NCBI GenBank assembly: GCA_009763385.1
Contig: CM019825.1
Location: 114,757,131 to 114,821,130 of the forward strand
Origin: Coix lacryma-jobi var. lacryma-jobi
Taxonomy: Eukaryota > Streptophyta > Magnoliopsida > Poales > Poaceae
Direction of reading: 5' to 3'
DNA length: 64,000 nucleotides
Positions 33,302-45,200 of the stretch are shown here, piece by piece. Position 1 is the stretch's first letter, and each line of letters begins with the position of its first letter. The notes beneath the pieces are model-generated. The model was not told the origin of the DNA, did not search any database, and saw only the letters and a program-made list of their open reading frames with translations. The translations under genes were made by a program, and so were the position numbers.

Positions 33302-33435
33302 TGTAGAGAGGCAAAGGAATAGGGAAACACCATACACCCTTTAGGGGATGGCCTTTCATATATATAGCCGAATGGGCTGAGATTACAATGTGTCCAAATA
33401 CAACGTATATAGGACTAGACTATGCATGTCTAATA
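33302..33435 (-). repeat. 5' LTR (134 bp) of the short-LTR copia
   Basis: Partner of 22950-23090. It contains a minus-strand TATA-like CTATATATATG (about 33357-33367). The outer TSD AAGAA is at 33436-33440. From 33441 to 33724 there is AT-rich spacer without a gene. Confidence 0.78.
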
Positions 33436-33729
33436 AAGAAGACCAATGATGTTGTCATGCTGACAATCACTAGCAAAAATATTGGTTATATGAGTTGAAG
33501 GAGCTCTGATACGTTAATAAACATGACATATTTGTCAAAATGTTTATAATACTCGAAAGAACCAGTAAACAGATTAATAAACAAATGTGATGATATATTT
33601 TATGTAGCAGAAAAACAGCAAACATCAGATCAAATACTCCAGGGAAAAATATCTATAAAATAGAACAGCAGCATTTTCCATTGTCGGGTGACATTCAAGT
33701 ATACAATAAACATCCAGAAGAATCCTAAG

Positions 33730-33941
33730 TGAGAGTCAATAAGTCTCGGGATTAATTGATAGATTGATAGAGTACAGAGTACAATATATAGGCAGGGATC
33801 GAAAGGGTTTATAGAAGTACCCAATCAACGGTGATCCTTGCCTAATCTAGATCACCATCTACCATAACCCTAAACGGCAGTCCAGCCCAATAGACATGGA
33901 CGGCTGGCCCATAAACAGCCCGAAGGGCGCCTATTCTAACA
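33730..33941 (-). repeat. 3' LTR of the Ale-like copia
   Basis: Plus-strand reading TGAGAGTCAATAAG...GCGCCTATTCTAACA. A minus-strand TATA-like element (CTATATATTG) lies around 33783-33792. A C-rich tract (minus-strand GACTGCGGGGGTG, about 33942-33954) is the polypurine tract. Confidence 0.9.
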
Positions 33942-33960
33942 CACCCCCGCAGTCAAAACG

Positions 33961-36230
33961 TCAGCCACTTTCCACGTTTAGACTGTACCGAAACTCCGTG
34001 AAGACCGAAGAAGGCAGCCCTTTGGTGAAGATATCCGCATATTGTGAAGAGGTAGGAATATGCAGGACACGGAGATCACCAATGGCAACACTCTCTCGAA
34101 TGAAGTGAAGATCAATCTGAATGTGCTTCGTACGCTGATGCTGGATTGGATTGGAGGACATATAGAGAGCGCTGATGTTGTCACAATACACCAACGTGGC
34201 GCGCTGAAGGGGCGTGTGCAGCTCAATGAGGAGCTGTCGCAGCCAGGTAGCCTCTGCAACTCCATTAGCCACTGTGCGATACTCAGCTTCAGCACTGTAT
34301 CTTGATACCGTGTTCTAGCGCTTGGAGGACCAGGAAACGAGATTATCACCGAGAAACACTGCATAGCCCGAGGTAGACTTACGAGTGTCCGGACAACCAG
34401 CCCAATCAGCATCCGTGTAGACAACAAGATCCATAGAGGAAGATGGTCGCAGCAATAGACAAGGTGAAGTGTGCCTCGGATATACCTGAGAATCCGCTTC
34501 AGAGCAGCAAGGTGAGGCTCGCGGGGGTCGTGCATGTGAAGGCACACCTGCTGAACAGCATACGCTATGTCTGGGCGGGTAAATGTCAAGTATTGTAGAG
34601 CACCAGCAAGACTGCGAAAATCTATGGCATCAGACACTGGGGCCCCGTCAGCTGCAGCAATCTTCGGATTGGTGTCAACTGGAGTGGAACAAGGCTTGCA
34701 CTCTGCCATACCAGCACGATCTAGAATATCCAGCATGTACTGTCGCGGGGGAGAGGAGTAAACCAGCACCGCTTCGCTGGACCTGCATACCGAGGAAGTG
34801 ATGCAATGTACCCAAATCTTTCATGGCAAACTCTCGCTGCAGTGCTGAGATGATCCATTGTAGGAGATCAGGGGAGGAAATTGTGAGGACAATATCATCC
34901 ACATAGAGCAACAAGTTGTGTCGGAGCCGCGGTGGTAAATGAAGAGTGAGGTGTCGGACTTGGCTTCAACAAACCCAATAGACAGAAGATAGCTAGCCAT
35001 ACGACTGTACCATGCACGAGGGCCTGCTTGAGACCGTAGAGTGACTTCTTGAACATGCATACAAACTCAGGGTGAGTAGAATCTTCAAACCCCGAAGGCT
35101 GCTGACAGTACACCGTCTTATTCAAATGGCCATGGAGGAAAGCATTCTTCACGTCGAGCTGGTGAATAGGCCAGTTGCGAGAGAGAGCCAGCGAGAGCAC
35201 AGTGCGAACGGTAGCAGGCTTCACCACAGGACTGAAGGTCTCATCAAAATCCACACAAGGTCGTTGAGTGAAGCCACGGAGCACCCAACGGACTTATACC
35301 TCTCAAGTGAGCCATCGGACATGAACTTGTGGTGAAAGATCCACTTGCCAGTGACAATGTTGGCCCGAGGAGGACGAGGCACTAGGTCCCATGTGTCATT
35401 CTGCAGAAGAGCTCGGTGTTCTTCCATAGCTGCTCGCCAATTGGGGTCGGCAAGAGCGCTGCGGAAGGTCTTCGGAACTGGAGAGAGCGCAGCAGTGTGG
35501 TAGGCAGCCGACATGCGAAAACCACTCTTGGACCGGGATCCCATGGCATGCTGGTTGGTCACTAGGCGGACAGCGACTGCACCCTTGGGCAAGGGAGCAG
35601 CAGTCACCGGCAATGCAGGGGCAGGTACAACCGAGGGTGCTGGTGCAAGCACAGGCAGCAGCGACGGTAGTCGGGGGCAGCAACTGTAGTGGTACACGAA
35701 GGCGCGCTCAGGGCAAAGAGGCGGAAACCCAGGGGGTGGGCCGCGGGGCGCCTGAGGAGGTGCTGGAACCGCCGGCGACGACGTGGGGAACGATGCGCCG
35801 GCACGAAGAGCAGGCGGGACGTAGAGACGACGAGGGGAGGCCCCCATCTCCGGTGCCGCGCGTGGCGCGGAAGAGGAGGGGCCTGTGGCCGCGGGTGGCG
35901 CGGTCGGCGTCCGGAGCGGAGGTGGGACGTAGAGCGCCGGTATCGGGGCATCGTCAGGTGCATTGGGCGCCCAGGCATAGTCGCAAGGGGACTGGCAGGG
36001 GCGCTGGTTGCGCCAGAGGGTGTCCCAAGCTCGGCCAGACGAGGACAGGCAGAGACACTGGGAACACTGGAGGTGCTGGAAGACATGCCTGCAGGAAACG
36101 TGTGCGAGGGTCCAATAGGAGCTGGCACAATGTCATCAGTAAAATCAAGAAACTCGAGGTCTGCTGGGTAAGGCCGTTTCATCGAAGATGACGTGTCGGG
36201 AGATGATAACGCGATTACTGGAAAGGTCAA
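33961..36230 (-). pseudogene. copia pol, linker-RT-RNase H part
   Basis: From right to left: a linker rich in Pro/Ser/Ala (about 36160-35560), RT from WRAAMEEHRALLQNDTWDLV (35430) through KWIFHHKF, RPCVDFDETFSPVVKPATV, KNAFLHGHL, SLYGLKQA and LLYVDDIVLT (about 34910) to LAGALQYLTFTRPDIAYAVQQ. RNase H follows with VVYTDADWAGCPDTRKSTSG and DIFTKGLPSSVF, ending at TAG about 33961. Frameshifts occur near 35270, 35020 and 34740, and within 34530-34420. A TAG at 34315-34317 replaces Gln after WSSKR. Confidence 0.88.
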
Positions 36231-37499
36231 GGCAACAGTATCCTTTATGGTGGGCAGAGTAGCCTAAAAAGACACATAGGGTAGACCTGAGAGCAAGTTT
36301 GTGAGGAGTAGTAGCAGACAGGTTGGGGTAACATTTGCAACCGAAGACCCGAAGATGATCATACGCAGGCAGCTTTGCAAATAATGCAAAATGGGGCGTG
36401 GAGAACTGGAGGGTCGCAAGATGTTGAGGAGGACAGTTGTTGTAGAGAGGGCCCCCGCCCAATAGGAGGGAGACATGGACGCCTGAAAGAGCAGGGAGCG
36501 AACGACATTATTAATGGTGCGAATAATACGTTCAGCTTTATCGTTCTGAGGCAAGGTGCAGGGACAAGACATGCGAAGATGGATGCCCTGAGTGAGGAAG
36601 AAGTGGCGAGAACTGGAGTTGTCAAACTCTTTCCCATTGTCACACTGAACAGATTTGACACATGTGTCAAACTGAGTGAAGACATGGGCGATGAACTGAG
36701 CCAGCGTGCTGAAAGTGTCAGATTTAAGTCGCAAAGGAAAAGTCCACAAGTAATGCATGCAGTCATCAAGAATAACCAAGTAATATTTATGACCAGAAAC
36801 ACTAACAACCGGAGAGGTCCACAAGTCACAATGAATAAGATCAAACTTGCTAGACACACGAGAGGAGGACGCATAAAAGGGCAATCGAACATGACGCCCT
36901 AACTGACAAGCATGACATAAATCTGAACAATCACTAATATGACACGAAGTGCTGGACGCAAGCTTGGACAACGCCTCATGGACAGGGTGGCCAAGTCGCC
37001 GATGCCATAGCGGAGAGGAAGCCTGGGCAACAAGAGAGTGAGCTGGAGGAAGGCGCAGGGGGTATAGCGGCCCAGATCTATTGCACCTGACGATCTTGGA
37101 GGGGAGAACCTTCACAGAACAACCAGCAGGGTCAAATTCCACAGAACAATTATTGTCAATTGTAAACTGGCGAACAAAGACGAGATTTTTAATAAGATGT
37201 GGTGACACAAGAACATTATTAAGATGTAAGGAAGAAAACAACTCTGTGGAGCCTGTGGCAGTGACAGGCATGATAGAACCATTACTTACGACAAAAGATG
37301 AAGGAGTAGGATACCGCGAAGGAAGAATATTTGAAAGAGAGGAGGATTGAGAGGTCACGTGGGAGGTAGCACCTGAGTCGAAGTACGAGTCACCGGACGA
37401 GGTGGAGTCAGGGACGTGGTACTGAAGGCGGAGGCAAGCGTCGTCGGATCCCAGGAGGGGAGGCCAGCCACGGGGTTGTAGTACCCGGGGGCGACCCAA
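36145..37499 (-). pseudogene. copia pol, protease and integrase part
   Basis: One long open frame contains the protease motif YFDSGATSHVTSQSS, the pre-integrase LWHRRLGHPVHEALSKLAS with CHACQLGRH (HHCC finger), and the integrase core CDLWTSPVVSVSGHKYYLVI, VQCDNGKEFDN and AERIIRTINNVVRS. It loses frame near 36460 and continues in another frame with LPAYDHLRVFGCKCYPN and SRHVIFDETALPS. The catalytic D-D-E residues appear to be present. Confidence 0.88.
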
Positions 37500-38913
37500 G
37501 TGGCAGCACCGACGGGAGCAGGGGCAGCAGCCTGGCTATTGGTGACGAGAGCCTGTTGCTGCTGGTGTGCGAGAAGAGCTTTCTGCTGCGCCTGCAGGTG
37601 AGGGGGCACCGGGATGGGTGCCAGTGGAGGGCGGGGGCCGCCTAGCCACATCTGGATCGAGCCCATCCAGGGGTTGTAGTAGCTAGGCCAGCTGCGACCA
37701 CCGGGAGCAGGTTGCTGCTGGTGCTGAGGGCCAGTGGTGTGCTGCTGGTGGCCACCAGCAGGGGGGCGCCACCCCTGGCCAGTGCCGCCACCGCCTTTGG
37801 TGCCGCTGTTGCGCTTATTGCCGTAGCGACGGTTGTTGGAAGACTTGGAGCCACCCCCAGCGTTACTGGAGCCTGATCCAGAGGACGCAGGAGTGGTGGT
37901 GGAGGTGTTCGGCGTAGAGGAGGCAGCGAGAGTGGTGGCGGGAGCATCCTTCCGGTTCTCCAAGGTCAGCTCCTCGAGGATGAGGTCATCGCGCGCCTCC
38001 AGGAAGGAGGGGAAAGGACGGGCTCGACGGAGAATGGTGCCGACGTGACTGAACTGCTCGTTGAGACCGCGGATGACGTTGAGGACAAGGGTCCGGTCAG
38101 TCACGGTCTCGCCGAGGGCAGTGAGATCGTCAGCCATCTTCTTCGGCCGACGACAGTACTCGGTGACAGAGAGATCGCCCTCGACGAAGTTGCGGAAGCG
38201 CGTCTCAAGGTGGATAGAGCGAGCCTCCCGGTTGCCGAGAAACTAGGACTCGACAGCAAGCCAAGCATGCGTGCGGTGGAGCCTTGGGCGAAGATGATCT
38301 CTGCCAGGTCGTCGGTGAGGGTGGCGATGATCCAGGCCTTGACGACGCAGTCCATCCGGTCCCAGTTAGGAGACATCGGGGCTGGAGGCTAGACATGGAC
38401 GTGATCCCGCAGAGAGAACTTGCGGAGGATGAGGAAGAACTGATCATGCCACAGATTGAAGTTGTCGGAGTCCACGTCCAGGACTGTGGTGACGTGATTG
38501 CGGATGTTGTTGACGGCGATCGCCTGGGAGTGCAGCTGCAGCAGGGCCACGGCTTCATGCTGAAGCATGGCGGCGTGGAGATCAGCGGCGGGCGTGGAGG
38601 GGCCACCAGAGGACTCCTTTTCGGCGGCGGCGGCGGCAGAAGCGGCGGCGCACACCTAGGCCGCGCGGGCCAGGGCATCACGGGCGCGCTGGTCAGCCGC
38701 GTCGCGGTCCCGGGCAGCAGCGGCGGCTTCGTCCTCGGCTTCCTGCGCGCGGACGAGGGCGGCATCGCGGGCGGCCAGCCGCTCGCGCTCAAGGCACTGG
38801 GCAGTGGCGGTGGCGTCGTTGGCCTGCTCGGTGGTGCGCCGCTGGGTGAGCATTTTCGCCTGGATGGTCGTAGAGGCGTCGGCACCCTTGGGAGAGGAAG
38901 GGGGCGTCGCCAT
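37355..38913 (-). pseudogene. copia gag of the Ale-like element, broken
   Basis: Begins MATPPSSPKGADASTTIQ at 38913, has an Ala/Glu/Arg-rich helical N-terminus, then DSDNFNLWHDQFFLILRKF (gag core), WDRMDCVVKAWIIATLTDDL and KKMADDLTALGETVTDRTLV, and a Gly/Ser/Gln-rich C-terminus. TAGs interrupt at 38656-38658, 38389-38391 and 38243-38245. At least two of them sit where Gln is expected. Gag is out of frame with the protease. Confidence 0.85.
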
Positions 38914-38995
38914 AGGTCGCGCGGCTGGGGCATGCGAGGGAAGGGGAGGGGCGCGCGGGCAGCGGAAGAGGTCCTGACCTAGGCGTCAGATACCA

Positions 38996-39206
38996 TGAGA
39001 GTCAATATGTCTCGGGATTAATTGATAGATTGATAGAGTACAGAGTACAATATATAGGCAAGGATCGAAAGGGTTTATAGAAGTACCAATCAACGGTGAT
39101 CTTTGCCTAATCTAGATCACCATCTATCATAACCCTAAACGGCAGTCCAGCCCAATAGACATGGACGCCTGGCCCATAAACAGCCCAAAGGGCGCCTATT
39201 CTAACA
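38996..39206 (-). repeat. 5' LTR of the Ale-like copia with adjacent primer-binding site
   Basis: Same borders as 33730-33941. The primer-binding site lies immediately to its left: minus-strand TGGTATCTGACGCC (38995-38982). Outer TSD CTAAG at 39207-39211. Confidence 0.9.
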
Positions 39207-39211
39207 CTAAG

Positions 39212-39786
39212 TACTAATTAACAAGAACCATTTGTGGTTGCAGCTTATGAAGCGTGAATCTCATTTTGTCCCAAGCATCAAACAGTACAACAGACAGCTA
39301 CCTTAGTGTGTCGTTCATTCTGTCCTTTTTGGTAGTTCCCATGTTGTTTAAGTAGTCTTGTCTTTGTTCTGTGGGTACGAGCGTCTATGAGGAGAGCTTA
39401 TGCTGTGTAATGTCACTTGTCTTCTTCTTAATGAAACCTGTGTGTTGTTGATAAAAGAAAAAAGAAAAATGAACAAGAGTATATTAGCAGGTCTTGTGCT
39501 TGACAAATTTGTGTAGCTTCATGATATATGTAGCATAGATATATTAAAAAATCACAGGTGTTGCTTGTGACACAAAGAGCTATATTATTTCATCCACAAA
39601 CATTTATTTCCAGTTCCCAACTCACTTGTAAGATAAGCAATAGACAATTGAGAAAGTGCATAAGGTGCACAAGAGACACATGCATTATCTTAGTAACTCA
39701 CTTGAGGTAATATGCGATATAAACTAAGAGGAAATAACAAATTCTTGAAAGGTCAGCTAAAAATTCACATAAGTTTTTCTGCGTAG
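39212..39786. other. AT-rich spacer, no gene seen
   Basis: Between the copia TSD and the LINE TSD. A stretch ending TTCTTAATGAAACCTG and a short A-rich tail (39420-39470) could be an old retroposon end but cannot be classified. Confidence 0.3.
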
Positions 39787-39796
39787 ATCAAGATAA

Positions 39797-40412
39797 AAAA
39801 TCACATGTTCAGTAACCAGATAATCCATAGCATCAACTGTGGATAGACTGGCCAAGAGAGGTTTACCTCATCCTGCTCAGTGTCCCTTGTGTGACCAGGA
39901 AGATGAGACCATCCAACATATCCTATGTGGGTGCATGGTTGCAAGACAAATCTGGTCCCTTGAACGACCAGATTTCTCTCCACTCCCTGACGATAAGGTC
40001 CTCCATGTCTGGTGGATGCGTATACTAGATTTGTTCCCTGACAACTGCAAGAGAGGGCTAAATTCGCTAATTATTTGGGTCACCTGGCCCTTGTGGAAGC
40101 ACCGTAATGATATAGTGTTTAATGGAGCTGCTCTCAATGTACAACTTGTTCTTAAGCAGATTTGTGAAGAAGCTAACCTCTGGTGTCAAGCTCGTGCTAG
40201 TGGGCTAGCTCATTTAGAGGTCGCTGCTAGATAATATGGTGGCTTGTGTTTAGCTGGGTTGTTTTTTGTTCATTTCTTTTCAGGTGATTCTTGTGGTGTT
40301 TTGGCTCCTTCGGGAGCTTTGGGTGTGTGTGTGTGTGTTGTGGGTTTGTTGTACGCTTCTGAGTTCTAATGCAATGATACACAGCTCTCTTGTGTATTTG
40401 AGAAAAAAAAAA
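39797..40412 (+). mobile_element. 5'-truncated L1-type LINE end, TSD ATCAAGATAA
   Basis: ATCAAGATAA is found at 39787-39796 and 40413-40422. The 3' end has AATGCAATGATACACAGC, TGTGTATTTGAG and an A run (about 40403-40412), as expected for plant L1 elements. The first ~40 bases (39797-39838) do not match the LINE copy at 27684 and may be extra sequence added at insertion. A TG microsatellite lies at about 40322-40340. Confidence 0.8.
39839..40234 (+). pseudogene. LINE ORF2 C-terminal zf-RVT domain
   Basis: The frame MDRLAKRGLPHPAQCPLC, CDQEDETIQHILCGCMVARQ, then GLNSLIIWVTWPLWKHRND matches the zf-RVT region at 27684-28293, with the zinc-binding His present here. It stops at TAA 40232-40234. 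Reverse transcriptase and endonuclease are absent. Confidence 0.78.
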
Positions 40413-40422
40413 ATCAAGATAA

Positions 40423-41884
40423 GATGTAAGCTTGTATGATGAGTGTGATTCAATTTAGCCTTCAAACATGAAAACCCAATAAAAGTGATATACTATTGGA
40501 CAGTAACCTGATGCCCCTATGGCCACTATAATGGTCTCTGCCTTTTAGCATATGTATTACTCCAGGAACCAGAGTGATATAGTATGGGTACTTAAAACAT
40601 ACTATAGCATACATCCAGACTGGCATATCTTCTAAAAATATTCAGATGACTAGCATATAAAATTCAAAGCAAATGACATAAGGACTAACGAAAACTCCAC
40701 CTGCAATTTTTTCACCTGTTCCAGCCTATTCAGACATCAGAATGTCTGCAGCAGGCATTTCACATTGAAATTTAGAGTGCTGCTTTATCAATGCCTTACT
40801 TCTTAGTTAGTTATGACAGCTTACATGACGAGGGAACCAGAAAACAGATAAAGGGAGGCCGTTGAAAAAGGAGTGACAATGCATGCAAGAACAGGAAGTG
40901 ACCAACAAACAAAAAGGATATCCATATTTTGTCACTTGTGCTAACTGCTAATTGTAGATGAAATTTCAAAGACAAATTGCCAGTTCAATTATAAATCCAC
41001 AATAATACCATGAGGGCTAACCTCCTCAGATTGGTGGAAAAAATAACTCCTCAGATCAAATGGCTATAGAATGAAGTACTAAAAATGAAATGATCTGATT
41101 GTCATCTTGTTATTGATACAAGGACAATAAAAATTAACTATACAAAAAGAAATAAAGTAAACAGGTAACCTTAAAGTTGACATTCTGAATGCCACATGGA
41201 ACCATAATACTCCAAGAAGTTCATTTCTGCTTCTGCAGCACTAGCCATGAAGTCTCCGTTTCATGAAAACAATCATTTCCATTGTTTATCATATCACCTG
41301 ATCATATCACAACTGAAAGTGTTGTACTCATCCTCTGTCATCTTCATCACTCTGTGATATGCCTTGAAAGCTCCCATTGGTTTTTCCTCATACTGAACAG
41401 TCTCCGATGCTTTAGATTCAGTATCAACAATTTCTGATTCACACAGTGCTCAAGTTCAGTAGGAAAGCACTGTTTTGTTGCAGGAAGCAAGGAAGTGCAG
41501 AGAAAGTGGGAAAGCCGGATGGTGCAATTGCACATCATTATGCAAAGAAAAATTAGTTTAACTCTTGTCAGTTGAGTAACTCAGTAACCCCATAGTAAAC
41601 TTTCGGTGGCAGAAACTAGCAACTTAAGTTTTCATGCTAGACGCAGAGCATTGGAAATGCATAATCTCTTTTGGACCATAGAGACAGGAGTTCCATGTGG
41701 AGTCAAAAGTTTATTAAGAATTTGCCACTATTCATTGGAGAGACGCCTTAAATAATTCAATGCAAGAAGAGAACAGAACTGTCTCCATGCCCTGACAATT
41801 GGGGATTCTCCTCCATAACTCAGCACCCTGCTTCATGGACCTTGGCCTCTTTGGATGGCTTTGTCTTGGGTCCTGCAAGTACAT
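40423..41884 (-). other. Spacer with possible exons of an unrecognised minus-strand gene
   Basis: Minus-strand stretches look coding: about 41455-41293 ends EEKPMGAFKAYHRVMKM, TEDEYNTFSCDMIR-stop. About 41873-41745, after a splice-acceptor-like TACTTGCAG, reads PKRPRSMKQGAELWRRIPNC and onward to a stop. I cannot join them with confidence or name a family. The chromovirus at 41885 inserted a few bases from the second stretch. Confidence 0.25.
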
Positions 41885-42261
41885 TGTCAAGGACCTCGTA
41901 CCCCTGACTGGCCGGACCTCGGCTGCGGAGTTCGTAGCCGCCGTCCGTCACGCCGGCGAGGTTATACCCCTCAGCCGTCGGCTTTAGAGAAGCAGGTAGA
42001 TTAGGGATAAATTCTTTCTTGATTTCTCAAAAGAGCCGGCTTACAATAATATAAGGCCCGTGACCTAATAGATGGAAAGGTTCTCCTTAATTCTAGGACT
42101 AATTCAAACAAGGAAATAACTAATCAACCGGCTAAGTTTCCTATTAGCCACGCGCCTGCCCCTCCTGCGCCCCGGCCGCGCGCTCAGCCTCCGCGCGCTC
42201 GGCTTGGCGGCGCACGTCGCGGGCTCTCCTGCGCCTGGCATATGTGCGCCCGCACATGACA
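41885..42261 (-). repeat. 3' LTR of the Reina-like element
   Basis: Minus-strand reading TGTCATGTGCGGGCGCAC...GAGGTCCTTGACA. It contains the last 118 bases of the gag-pol reading frame. The polypurine tract (minus-strand GACGGGGGGAGAGA) lies at 42262-42275. Confidence 0.92.
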
Positions 42262-45200
42262 TCTCTCCCCCCGTCGAAGACCAGGTCGTCCTCGAGCTGA
42301 AAATCAGGGAAACGAGCACGGAAATCGTCGAAGTCCTCCCAGCTTGCAGATGCAGTCGGCTCACCCCGCCACTGGACCAGCACTTGACGCACCCCGCGTG
42401 CCAGCCGAGCTGCGGCGATCTTGTCAGGGGCTGGCACCACCGCGCCGTTGTGGACTGGGGGCAGCGCCGGGGGCGAGTCTGGGGGAGTGCCGACGAACTT
42501 CTTGAGTACCCCGACGTGGAACACATCATGAAGGCGAGCCTCCGGGGGCAGCTGCAGCCGGACAGCCACGGCGTTGACGACCTCCACGACACGGTAGGGC
42601 CCCATGTACCGTGGTTTGAGCTTGCCGGTGGTGGTACGTGGCAGGGACGCGGCGGGACGCTGGCGGAGACGAAGGAGCGCCCAGTCACCCACTTGGTAAG
42701 ACACCAGGCGGTGATGCTGATCGTAGACACGCTTCTGAACCGCCTGAGCCTGCTCAAGGCGATAGCGGACGTCGTCGAGGAACGCCGCGCGGTCCTCCAT
42801 CTCCTGGGCAACCGCAGCCACGCGTGTCTCGCCGGGCTCGTACGAGCGGATGGACGGCGGGTCGCGGCCGTAGACCACGCGGAACGGAGTGTCCCGTAGC
42901 GACACCTGGAAGGCGGTGTTGTAGGTGTACTCGGCCCAGGGGAGCCAGCGGAGCCACTGTCGAGGACGGTCGCCGGTGAAGCAGCGGAGGTACATGACAA
43001 TGACCCTGTTGGCGGCCTCCGTCTGGCCGTCCGTTTGCGGGTGGAAAGCCGACGACATGAAGAGCTTGGTGCCCGTGAGACGCATGAGCTCGGTCCAGAA
43101 GGCGGAGGTGAACACCGGGTCGCGGTCCGAGACGATGGACTGCGGGACGCCATGTAGGCAGACGATGTCGGCGAAGAAAGCCTGGGCGACGGTCTCGGCG
43201 GTGTAGGGATGCGCCAGCGGGATGAAGTGGCAGTACTTGCTGAAACGGTCAACGACGGAGAGGATGACCGTCTTGCCCTGTACCCGGGGGAGCGCCTCAA
43301 CGAAGTCGATGCCGATGTCGGCCCAAACGCTGGACGGGACCGGCAGCGGCTGGAGCAGACCGGCCGGCCTCAAGTGGTCGGACTTGTACTTCTGGCAAGT
43401 AGCGCACGCCGTCACAAAGTCCTGCACCAAACGACGCATGGTGGGGAAGTGAAAGTCACGTCGAAGGCGGTGTAGCGTGTGGTGGATGCCTTCATGGCCG
43501 TCATCGTGGACCGCGGCCAAGATCTCCCGGACGAGGGGCGAGGTGGGCGGGATGTAGAGGCGGCCCTCCCGGGCGACCATGCCCTCGGTGATGGTCCACG
43601 GCGCGGCGCGGGTGCCCGCCCGGAGCTCGTCGTGGATGGCGACCAGTGCAGGATCAGTGGCCTGGGCTTGGCGGAGGCGCTCGATGAAGTCGAACCGGGG
43701 CGCCGAAACGGCCAGCAGCTCGCCCTCCTCGTTGTCGCGGCGGGAGAGGGCGTCGGCAACGGTGTTCGTGACGCCCGAACGGTACTCCACCGTGAAGTCG
43801 AAGCCCAGGAGCTTGCCGACCCAGTGGTGCTGCGGTATGGTGGCGAGGCGCTGGTCGAGGAGGTACTTGAGACTGTAGTGGTCCGTCTTGACGATGAAGC
43901 GGCGCCCCCATAGGTAGGGCCTCCAGTGCCGGACCGCCTGAACAAGGCCGATGAGCTCGCGCTCGTAGGCGGCCAGGGCGCAGTGACGTGGAGCCACTGG
44001 CCGGCTGAAGTAGGCCACCGGATGGCCCTCCTGGACGAGAACAGCCTCGAAGCCGAACGTCGACGCGTCGCACTCCACCACGAACAGCTTGGCGAAGTCA
44101 GGCATGGCCAGGACGGGGGCCGACGTGACGGCCTGCTTGAGAGCCGCGAATGCTGCAGCAGCGGCCTCGTCCCACAGGAAGCCGTCCTTCTTGAGAAGCG
44201 CCGTCAGGGGCGCCGCCACCGTGCCATAGTTATGCACGAACTTGCGGTAGTACCCCGCGAGCCCGAGGAAACCACGCACAGCACGGGCGGAGCGGGGAGC
44301 CGGCCAATCATGAATGGCCTGCACCTTGGCCGGATCCATGGCGACACCCGCCGCCGAAATGACGTGGCCGAGGTAGGCGATGGCCGAGGCACCAAAGGAG
44401 CACTTGGTGCGCTTGACGAAGAGCTGGTGGCGGCGGAGCTCGTCGAGGACAGCACGGAGGTGACGCAAATGATCCGTCCACGACTTGCTGTAAATCAAAA
44501 TATCGTCAAAAAATACCAAGACGAAACGGCGGAGAAACGGCCGGAGAACGTCGTTCATCAGGGCTTGGAATGTGGCTGGCGCGTTGCAGAGTCCGAACGC
44601 CATGACCAGAAACTCGTACAGGCCGTCATGCGTGCGGAACGCCGTTTTGTGGATGTCTTCGGGGCGCATGCGGACCTGATGGTAGCCCGACCGCAAATCC
44701 AGCTTGGAGAAGAACTTAGCGCCGTTGAGTTCGTCCAGCAACTCATCCACCACCGGGATCGGAAAGGCGTCCTTGACCGTCATTGCGTTCAGGGCGCGAT
44801 AGTCGACGCAGAAGCGCCAAGAACCGTCGGGCTTCTTCACGAGAAGGACGGGCGACGAGAACGGCGAGTCGCTGCGTCGGACGATCCCTTGCTCGATCAT
44901 AGCGGCGCATTGCCGCTCCAATTCATCCTTGTGCGCAGCCGGGTAACGGTAGGGACGCACAGCTACCGGCTGCGCGTCGGCCTTCAGCAGAATGCGGTGA
45001 TCATGGGCGCGCTTGGGGGGCAGGCCGGTCGGTGTGGCGAACACCCCCGCAAACGCGTCGAGGAGGGCCTCCAGCAGGGGCGCGCCCGCGGTCACGGTGC
45101 GCACGGCCGGTGCAGCCGCGGTGGGCACGCCAGCCCAGGAGATGCTGTGGCCCTCGCGCTGGAAGGACATGCGCCGATTGGCCAGGTCCCAGACGATGGG

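Larger units (their letters stand above)
22950..33435 (-). mobile_element. Minus-strand Ty1/copia with very short LTRs, hosting a second copia, TSD AAGAA
   Basis: A near-repeat starting TGTAGAGAGGCAAAGG and ending CATGTCTAATA is found at 22950-23090 and 33302-33435. It is flanked outside by AAGAA at 22945-22949 and 33436-33440. A primer-binding site follows the right copy, so the element reads leftward: gag (33103-32618), then, after the nested element and a deletion, integrase-RT-RNase H (25822-23100). The pol style is Ale/Retrofit-like. All frames are broken. Confidence 0.85.
33730..39206 (-). mobile_element. Complete but broken Ale/Retrofit-like Ty1/copia, TSD CTAAG
   Basis: Two LTRs of 212 and 211 bp (33730-33941 and 38996-39206), outer TSD CTAAG at 33725-33729 and 39207-39211, a primer-binding site next to the right LTR and a G-rich tract next to the left one. 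I count six substitutions and one indel between the LTRs (about 97% identity). The internal region has gag, protease, integrase, RT and RNase H in copia order, with several frameshifts and in-frame TAGs. Confidence 0.93.

Noticed and set aside
35613..36191. Plus-strand frames opposite the copia linker
   Set aside because: Antisense to the Pro/Ser/Ala-rich linker of the copia polyprotein; Arg/Gly-rich composition reflects that only.
39282..39470. Possible third LINE or SINE end (TTCTTAATGAAACCTG and A-rich tail)
   Set aside because: No domain, no TSD and no match to the two LINE ends in the window.
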